Shown one piece after another: positions 55,871 through 64,000 of a stretch of 64,000 nucleotides of DNA. Within the stretch, counting starts at the first letter, position 1, and every line of letters starts with the position of its first letter. This stretch comes from Paralithodes platypus (Eukaryota; Arthropoda; Malacostraca; Decapoda; Lithodidae): contig CM064509.1 of assembly GCA_032716605.1 (NCBI GenBank), forward strand, positions 51,732,136 to 51,796,135. Direction: 5' to 3'. A model generated the notes under the pieces. It saw only the letters and a list, made by a program, of their open reading frames with translations. It was not told where the DNA came from and made no database searches. A program made the translations under genes and the position numbers.

Positions 55871-57674
55871 GCCCATAAAGCTGCGCCTAGTAAGACTCAA
55901 AAGGGTGGTCCCCCAAAGTGTTTTCAATTTAACAAGACTCCAACCCGGCCTGGAAGCAGTGGCCCAGGGAAAAGTCATGGCCAGGCCAAAGGTCCAGGTA
56001 AGTGGTATAGAGGTCATTACAACGGAAAATCAGGTTTCAGTCCGAAAGCCTCCCCTTCCGCTAACCAGTCTGAGGGATCCCGTAGCACTCTCATTCCCGG
56101 GGCCCGACAAGGGCGTGTTGGAACAGAGGGATGCTCTGCCGGACTTGACCAGTTGCGTGACTGGAGAATTCCAAACGTGTTACCGGGCATGGTCACAGCA
56201 TACGTGGGCACGGACAGTGGTACGCAAGGGCATCTCTAGGCGATGGCTGTGGCGACCTTGTTTACGTCTACCAACGGAGAGCATTTTTGTTTCATTAGAG
56301 GTGGAGACACTCGTCAAAGAGATGATTATCAAGCGAATCATTGTCCCAATAGATCGCAACTGCCCTGTATTCACGTCTCAGTTATTGCTGGTGCCAAAGA
56401 GGGACAGAGATCAGATCAGACTGGTCGTAGACTTATCTCGTCTGAACCACTATATTTACAATCAGTTGTTCAGGATGTCAGATAAGGCTGACACTGCCGC
56501 CGCAAGGTTAGATGTGTTCATTAGATCTGACAGAAGCCTATTGACATGTCCCCGTAAACAAAAGGTTCCAAAAATTCCTCACCTTGAGGATCAGAGAGCA
56601 AACATTTGTCTTCCAAAGAATGCCTTTTGTATTAAACCTTGCACCTCGCATTTTCACAAAGCTAGTCTCCACTACTACAGCAGGGGATAGCGATCATGTG
56701 GTACCTCGACGATTGGTTAGTGGTAGGGGAGTCCGAGATCATATGCCTCCAACATGTACAAATAGTTCTAGATCATGTCAGGGCTCTGGGGTTCAAGGTT
56801 AACTTGGCAAAGACGCACCTTGTCCCAGTGAGGGTCATTCAATGGGTGGGACTGCTTTGGGACACTATGCACCTGACAATCAGTCAGAGTGTGGACAACC
56901 GGAACAGGTTTCGGTTTCTCCACAACCTGACGACTACCAGGAAAGTGTGGGAGTCCCTGGTAGACTCACTCAATTGGATTCAACTCATGGTACCGTTGGG
57001 CCGGTTGAAAGTCAGGAGGTTGATCTTGGAAGGGAACAAACATTTTCCTCTGTTGCCGGAGGAAAAGTTATGGTCTATCCCAAAATTAATCCACAACTTA
57101 CTGGCGGCCTGGGCGAAGCCAGAAATGTTACACTCCACCATGACATGGACATCTCCTCCACCTAAGGTATGGGTAGATACAGATGCTTCGGGAACTCTGG
57201 GATGGCCGGAGTTACCAGTCAAACCTAGGTCATCAAGGTCAGGGTCTTTTGTGCGATCACATAGATTTTCACATCAATGCTAAGGAGTTACTCGTACCCC
57301 TGTCCTTCCTTCAGGATCACGGCTTGACTCTAGTGGGCAAGTCAGTGGCATTCGGGATGAACAATCTGAATGCAGTAACATGCATTCAGAAGCAAGGATC
57401 AGCGAGATCTCGAGTGTTACAAAAGTTGCCGAAAGAGATATTTCAGCTAGCATACAAACTAAGGATTTATCTCCACGCATCATATCTGTCAGGCATAGCA
57501 AACGTGTGGGCAGATGCTCTGTCACGTCGACAGAGAACTCTAGTCGAATGGTCTCTCAAGCAAAACATCTTCCAAAAGATGATTGCAGAGTCATGCCATC
57601 CACAAGTGGGCTTGTTCGCATCGGAGGAAACTTGCAAATTTCCTCAGTTTCTCACCCGCCGGGTAAAGACTTAG
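55788..57674 (+). pseudogene. DIRS-like reverse transcriptase and RNase H
   Basis: RT begins near 56180 and reads FTSQLLLVPKRDRDQIRLVVDLSRLNHYI at about 56370-56460, interrupted by a frameshift near 56690. The catalytic motif is YLDDWL (56702-56719), the form usual in DIRS elements, followed by LGFKVNLAKTHLVP. RNase H follows in two frames: VDTDASGTLGW (about 57172-57205), INAKELLVPL (about 57272) and ADALSRRQR (about 57510). No LTR-type integrase is present, which fits a DIRS layout in which a tyrosine recombinase does the integration. At least three frameshifts inactivate it. Confidence 0.82.
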
Positions 57675-57831
57675 GCGGGAGGACCGGACGCATTTCTGGA
57701 GGACTGGAACAAATATAGCTCCATTTATCTTTTTCCACCTCCAGATGTGCCTTGATGTGCCGAGTAATTCACAAACTCAGAAATTACCGGGGCTTAGTCT
57801 CGATGATTGCGCCTCTGTGGCCGGCTGAAGT

Positions 57832-58880
57832 GTGGTAAAGGCAATTGACGATGTGGTGCGAGAACCCGGTGTCACTCCTGATCTCGTATTTCCACTTAGA
57901 CACGATTGGAAACCTCCAGACCTTGCTAACTTTTGCTTTATGGATATTCAGAAGGCAAAATGGCTTGCCAACTATAGGGAGAGTACAATTAATACATTGA
58001 TTAATCAATATACCCTCTCTACTAGATGTCAGTACCAATCTCACTGGAAAGCCTTTACTACTTGGATTATTGAATCTGATCAAACCATTTCCTCGGATGC
58101 CTTGGTTTTGAAGTACTTGGATTATTTATTTGAGCAAAGGTCCCTATCAGTTGTCACATTAAGGAACCACCTGATGGTGAATAGAATCCCATTTTATCAT
58201 TTAACAGGACTTACCATACCACAGGTTGAGGAGAAAACATTCATACGTGCATGCCTCAGGCTCCTCCCACCACCTCATCAGCTCATGCCAACCTGGTCAC
58301 TTGACTGGGCATAACTTTGTTGCATTCATATAAGTATAATTATAACCCTCCTTTTGACTCTTTGTTAAATAAGGCTGTTTTTCTCATGGCCTTGGCCACA
58401 GGTAATCGGGTTTCTGAGCTGGCTGTGATGAGTAACGAACCTAACTGTCTCGGGTTTTCTAGGCATAATATGAGAGTTCACATTGCGCCGACGCCCAGTT
58501 TTGTTGCCAAAAATGAACATCAGGATCGTATTTTTGCAGAGTTTGAGGTTCCGGCCCTCAAAAAGGGTGACACACATCATATTCTATGTCCTGTTAAGTC
58601 ACTTATGACCTATATGAGGGATGCCTGACCGGCGCAATCGGGAGCTCTCTGGGTCTCGCTGACAGGTGAGCGCCTCGGAAAGCGGCAGTTGGCAGCTATC
58701 CTTGTGAGTGCGATAAAATAAAGTAATGCTGTTGGGCATAAATGGTCGGCATCTATCCGCTTTTTGAAAAACAAAATTAACTTGAAGACATTAAGGAAAC
58801 CAACTTATGGGCTTCCAATCACACTTTTCTGACGCGTTACCTGTCTGTGAATCTTGATAAACCACGTGTACCTTGTGTAC
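57832..58880 (+). pseudogene. DIRS-like tyrosine recombinase
   Basis: The N-terminal SAM-like part is at 57832-58314 (INTLINQYTLSTRCQYQSHW, VVTLRNHLMVNR). The catalytic domain starts in the next frame (58317): first arginine in ATGNRVSEL at 58407-58409. After a stop at 58626 the sequence is shifted. The C-terminal motif TFLTRYLSV, carrying the likely nucleophilic tyrosine (58838-58840), is seen in another frame. The His-x-x-Arg box is not clearly preserved. The enzyme would insert the circular cDNA without target duplication. It is degraded but unmistakably of the tyrosine-recombinase type. Confidence 0.78.
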
Positions 58881-58884
58881 CTTT

Positions 58885-59339
58885 CCGGCAAAGGGTCTAA
58901 AGTAAGATTTGGTGCTATGATGAGAAAAGGGGGGGGGGTTGGGTCTAGTTGAGACGCTCTCTAGACCTTACGTGGTTACATAATTATGCTGTGATAGGCA
59001 CTATCCCAAATGTTTACTGTGATAGATACTATCAAATTTATTATATTTTCTAAAACTATCATTAGTCATTAGGATGTAATATTTTTGTACTTGTATTTTT
59101 GTAATATTATTTACAGTTTTAAATGTTACCATATCCTATTTGTATAGTTTATGTAGTGCATTACGGCCACAAGTCTCTTTCAAGGCTTGGGCCTAGTATA
59201 AACAGGGATAATTTTGATTTACGCTACATGTACCACCTGTTCTATTTTATATTAAATCATAGATCTGAACAAGCATGCATCACTCATGCGTTGTAGTTTG
59301 TGAGTGTTTTTTTATATTTATCACGAATGTCCCCCCTCC
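58885..59339. other. No gene recognised; probable 3' region of the DIRS-like element
   Basis: G run at 58929-58938, then AT-rich sequence. I could not find the internal complementary region expected of a DIRS element. Confidence 0.35.
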
Positions 59340-59535
59340 AGTCTTGAGATATCAGGCATGACGTTAATGATGGAGAGGCCACTAATAAATTATAGGTTTG
59401 AGTCCCGAAGGGCAGAAAGAAAACCTAATAACTTAACTTAACTTAATTAGACATGTCGTCAATAATTCCAGAGCCACTACTAAATATTAGGTTTTCCTTC
59501 TTCCTTTCGGTACTCAAACCTATAATATACCGGCT
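59340..59535. repeat. Inverted repeat of about 45-bp arms
   Basis: About 59388-59432 (ATAGGTTTGAGTCCCGAAGG start) pairs with about 59486-59530 (ending CGGTACTCAAACCTATAAT). Nearby blocks with ATGACGTTAATGATGG and ATTAGACATGTCGTCAAT pair with 49437-49482. Role unknown. Confidence 0.65.
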
Positions 59536-59559
59536 CCCCTTGCCAGGCGCCTGATGGAC

Positions 59560-60170
59560 TATTATCTAGTCCAACTGACGCCCGACCCCTTCTCCAAAAT
59601 GACCACATGTTGACTCATCTATTCACAAGCATTCTCCATTCATTCCTGTTTATTAACACTTCCCTTGCCTGATCTATATTAATTCCTCTATCGCCAAAAG
59701 CTTGTCTTACACAGTCTCTCCAATCTCCATCTCAATGGGGGTCTTCTTATCCCTCTATCTCCCCTTGTATCTGACTCACATATTCTCTTTGTAAGCATTT
59801 AATCTTCCATTCGTTCATGACCATACGAGCTCAGCACCCTTCTGTCCACTCTGGCCGACAAATGTTCCTGCTGCTCCACTCTCCTACGTATCTCTTCATT
59901 CCTCAATCTGTCTCTACGATTAACTCCATACATACTCCTCAAGCAGCTCATCTCCATCATATCCAGCTTTCTTCTCTCCTTTGCCTTCAGAGCCCATGTC
60001 TCAGCCCCATACATCACTGTTGGCAAAACAATTCCTTGATACATTACACTTTTAACTTTCATTCCGAGATTTCTCACCTTCATATAGTTAATACGCCCAT
60101 TCTTGATTATTTTAGAACTATGATCACCAATCACTAATAAAAGGGATTTATAACTCAGAAACTGCATTCT
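59560..60170 (-). pseudogene. RTE-type RT C-terminal fragment
   Basis: Frame 60167-59799 encodes the post-catalytic RT region: SVMYQGIVLPTVMYGAETW, MMEMSCLRSMYGVNRRDR and EEIRRRV, the same arrangement as in the 38123 element (YGSEAW, MNYLRSACGV). The sequence down to 59560 is the decayed C-terminus. RT core and endonuclease are missing, as in most 5'-truncated LINE copies. Confidence 0.78.
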
Positions 60171-61210
60171 AAGGAGAACTCATACAAGTCTACAGCCTCC
60201 GGCACAACAATGCAAATCTGAACTACTACAGAAAATTGGTAAGATAGGTATCCTAATTAAAGACTTTTGATTACTTCACACACTTATCATAGCCCATGGA
60301 AGGAAATTATATCGATACACTGAGCCTATGGTTTTATAAAACATTATAATTCATTAATATATGTCATAGTACTGTACAACAGCTTGCTGTAGAGCCCAAC
60401 AGATACTGGTACTCCTTGGATATAAATATTGGTTAGGCTATATAGAAATATATTAGAAATATATAGAGATAATTTAATCACATTCAAATACCAGAAGATT
60501 GTTTAATTAAAATAAACAATTATATATATCCTACAAGGATTATAGCCATAATTATTATGGAATACTTGTGTGACAGAAAGATCACCTAAGTGGTTTTACT
60601 GTGGAAATATTAAACTACCAAAGTCATTACTGTCTAACATAAAAAAAAAAAAAATCACACTGGAATGTTCTACCTGTAGATGAGCAATTGAGTCATACTA
60701 ATATGCAAAACCTGGTGAAATAGTGCACATTGCAATCAACCCTAAAATATAATGGCCTATATAAATTATTTCATCAGATACAAAATATTATATGGTTGAC
60801 GAAGTAGACAACAATTCCTGTAAGATCACACCAAATATAAACATCCTAACTGAATATATATATATACAAAACAAATCATCTGTCATTTAAGTATAGCAAG
60901 GTTCTGTCTTCACCAACATATATTCACTACTCAGCCGAAATGTGTAGACAATAAAACTATGAACTGCCTCGATAATCAGCTTCACGCCCACTGCCAGCCC
61001 TGGATGACATCCACTTACACCTCGAGACGTCCAACCTCCTCTCAATCTCTGACCTCATGTCTCGGAAACTGTACAGGAGAAAACATTAAATATGTTAATA
61101 CTAACTATTTCATAAATTTGTCTACATCAAACATTTTGTCATTTGGCTGATTTGTTAACTATAGATGAAAGCGTGATTGACTAGCAAAGAATATCAAGGC
61201 CTAATGGTAT
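60171..61210. other. AT-rich, no feature recognised
   Basis: No motif-bearing frame; a short poly-A run at about 60641-60654. Confidence 0.45.
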
Positions 61211-61213
61211 AAT

Positions 61214-62070
<857 letters not shown>

Positions 62071-62076
62071 GTATTC

Positions 62077-62735
62077 ATCTATATTATTAAATCAGTTCGT
62101 GTGTCTGTCTGTTTGTCTGTCTGTGCGTTCTTAATAGGCGGCCGCAGTTTTGGACCTGGGGAGCTGAAACTTTGCATGTGGGTGTCAATTGACCTGGGTC
62201 AGGTCATAGAAGGGGCGAGGCCACGATCGGAGGTTGTTTCGAGGCCAAAATTGAACAAAAAATGAAAAAAATGGCCGTTTGGGGCAGCAGGCCTCCGATC
62301 GAAAAGGTGTATGGAACGAAAGTTGTTCGCAGCCCCCCAAAATGGGGGTACGGATGAGGTCAGATCCAAAATCGGAGGTCATTTAGCGGCCGAAATCGAG
62401 GTCGCCGTTTAATGAGGCACAGGGAGGTCGAGGCCGGTGATTATGGTAGTAGTAGTATTGTGCTGATTGGTGGCCGCAGTTTTGGACCTGGGGAGCTGAA
62501 ACTTTGCATGTGGGTGTCAATTGACCTGGGTCAGGTCATAGAGGGGGCGAAGCCATGATCGGAGGTCGTTTCGAGGCCGAAATTGAAGAAAAAAAATGAA
62601 AACAAATTGAACAAAATTGCCGTTTGGGGCAGAAGGAGGCCTCCGATCGAAAAGGTGTATGGAACGAAAGTTGTTCGCAGCCCCTCAAAATGGGGGTACG
62701 GATGAGGTCAGATCCAAAATCGCATCTCATCACTG
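62077..62735. repeat. Tandem duplication of a ~326-bp unit, possible Helitron-type 5' end
   Basis: Two copies begin at about 62140 and 62466 with GGCCGCAGTTTTGGACCTGG and run to TCAGATCCAAAATCG. They are about 95% alike over some 240 bp. The start (TCTATATTATTAAATCAG, then repeated TGTC) resembles the 5' ends of Helitron/Helentron elements. This is a resemblance only; no 3' hairpin-CTRR end was found. Confidence 0.6.
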
Positions 62736-63053
62736 ATACTGTTGATCCCTAACACGAAAGATGTAAATTTATATTACCGGTATGTAAAATAAGTGTCACA
62801 ATTGATCCAAAGTAATTTGAACATCTACCATAACAATGATGTTTTTTTTTACCTAACCACCATGCACTCCCTGCTCAAGAGCTGGGCTAGTGAGGGTGCC
62901 CTGATGATCTGGGACTTCAGTGAACAGTTGCCACAGATTGCTAGACCGCGCCGTTCACCAACAGCACTGGCATCTGCCAATAACACACTGGCTGGCCCGA
63001 GACTCTAACCATCAACCTCACAGATTTACTTTGTTAACAATGCAGTGGCTTAC

Positions 63054-63343
63054 CGATCATCATCTACCATGTCCTCTTCTAGATACGGTTCCAGGTCTCC
63101 CTCAGGCTCATACTCAGGGTCGCTGTCCTCAGCACCAGTAGACTCCTGGTCAGATGTCGACTCATACCAACCAGTCAGGTCTTCGGTTTGGCAAACTGCA
63201 TCATTGGTGTCTTCAAAGTTGGTCTGACAACCCACATCAACCATGCTCACACGCTCGGTACCAACCCCCAATGACTGCATTGTTGGTGAAGCCATGATTG
63301 CTACTGACTGCTTGGTAGCATGAAGACATCTTTGTGACGTGAA
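63054..63343 (-). CDS. Candidate internal exon, acidic protein
   Basis: Minus-strand frame open between a plausible splice acceptor (TTCTTCCAG, 63350-63344) and a strong donor (CG|GTAAGC, 63055-63048). The residues are FTSQRCLHATKQSVAMA, then a Ser/Asp/Glu-rich segment with two CQT motifs (VGCQTNFE and VCQTED) and an acidic end (EEDMVDDDR). Acidic regions with CQT repeats occur in THAP- or zinc-finger-type transposon proteins and in some host proteins; I cannot name it. The 290-nt length and the splice signals support a real exon more than an accidental frame. Its neighbouring exons are not identified in the window. Confidence 0.4.
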
Positions 63344-63879
63344 CTGGAAGAATATATATTATTAAAAAAGAATACTGGTACCATACTACAAACCTATTTG
63401 ATAGATTTTATGCTATGAATATACCTAAAGCCGAATGCCTCATTCACCAAGGTGTGGCATATGCCTTTAAGTGTATCAGTCCTCTTTCAGAAAGGAGCTT
63501 ATTCAGTTATATGATGATGGTATAACAAGATATATAACCATATGCCAATGGTGTTTGTTGTCGACTTTATAAAGTGCAAACACATCTGCGACTGCACACA
63601 ATTCCATTCTTTTTGGGAAATTTTAAAATATGCTCCTTCCCTGTGCTTGCTGATCTGTACTGCATGTTGAGGTGCCCAGGGCAGCTTGGGCCAACATCAG
63701 TAGAGGCGAAGATTCCTCCAAGGGGTCAAAAGAGTGCTGTACTAATGATTACCTTGTATTTTACACTATTGTACAATACATTAAGCAACAGAAATGTATA
63801 GTAACAAATCAAAATATCCCAAGGGGGCGGCAACAACTGAAATGTCTCCATGCACCTCAAACAACCCAACACCACTTTT
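63344..63879. other. No gene recognised
   Basis: Mixed sequence with no motif-bearing frame; might be intron of the gene containing the 63054-63343 exon. Confidence 0.35.
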
Positions 63880-64000
63880 ACTTGTATACCTCTTAACTCC
63901 ATCTCTCCGCCTCACTCTTATACTCTTCTAGTCATTCTCTCACTCAATGTACACTCCAAATGACCAAACTACCTCAAGGGGTTCCTCTTCACACTCTCCA
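63880..64000 (-). pseudogene. RTE-type LINE C-terminal fragment, runs out of the window
   Basis: Bases 63895-64000 match 38262-38405 of the RTE-type LINE in the same orientation (for example TAGTCATTCTCTC and TTCCTCTTCACACT). This is the RT C-terminal coding region; the rest is beyond the window. Confidence 0.7.

Overview
The window is eukaryotic, intron-bearing, AT-rich animal DNA made almost entirely of transposable elements, many nested inside one another. I see no operons, rRNA, CRISPR array or convincing single-copy host gene; one minus-strand exon near the right end (63054-63343) is the best non-repeat candidate. The mix (DIRS1-like tyrosine-recombinase retroelement, jockey-type and RTE-type LINEs, tRNA-derived SINEs, PIF/Harbinger elements, TTAA-target MITEs, long AT microsatellites) suits a marine invertebrate. 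I lean towards a decapod crustacean because DIRS1-like elements are reported as common there. That is an inference, not proof.

Layout. 1-1368: end of a LINE. 1600-4600: long repeat full of TGACCTTGACC motifs. 4617-21300: one LTR retroelement on the minus strand, expanded to about 16.7 kb by later insertions. Its integrase lies upstream of its reverse transcriptase although both are Ty3/gypsy type, the Gmr1-like order. Its parts are a 3' LTR (4617-4910), RT/RNase H, integrase, protease, gag, primer-binding site (about 18199) and 5' LTR (20213-21300 plus 18201-18211). Inserted in it are a jockey LINE (7591-9970), a 6-kb TIR DNA transposon (10749-16784) that carries its own jockey copy and a 158-bp palindrome, a TTAA MITE (18206-18499) and a 1.7-kb Harbinger derivative (18511-20209) that itself holds a 480-bp MITE and a LINE stub.

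21301-25590: TTAA MITEs and a fold-back element. 25595-31889: a nearly complete 6.3-kb PIF/Harbinger transposon with a four-exon MADF/Myb-like gene convergent with a DDE transposase gene (two nonsense codons), bordered by dense TCGGGT/TCGAGT arrays. 31890-38115: SINEs, a 270-bp-arm palindrome, a hAT-like element with a Tc1-like MITE, a second TGACCTT copy, a divergent MITE and a LINE scrap. 38123-41340: an RTE-type LINE with one internal UGA. 41391-45113: a decayed relative split by a SINE. 45815-49215: a jockey LINE split by two TTAA MITEs. 50086-50335: SINE. 51340-58900: a decayed DIRS-like element whose first ORF is split by a 2-kb TTAA element containing another 480-bp MITE. 59340-64000: an inverted repeat, RTE-type fragments, a long AT tract, a 326-bp tandem duplication and the candidate exon.

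The elements do not form a joint pathway. Their value is stratigraphic: several insertions have readable target duplications (TAA, TTA, TTAA, TATATTT), so the order of events can be reconstructed, and repeated families (jockey, 480-bp MITE, SINE) give internal controls. All calls rest on motifs read by eye; no database search was possible.
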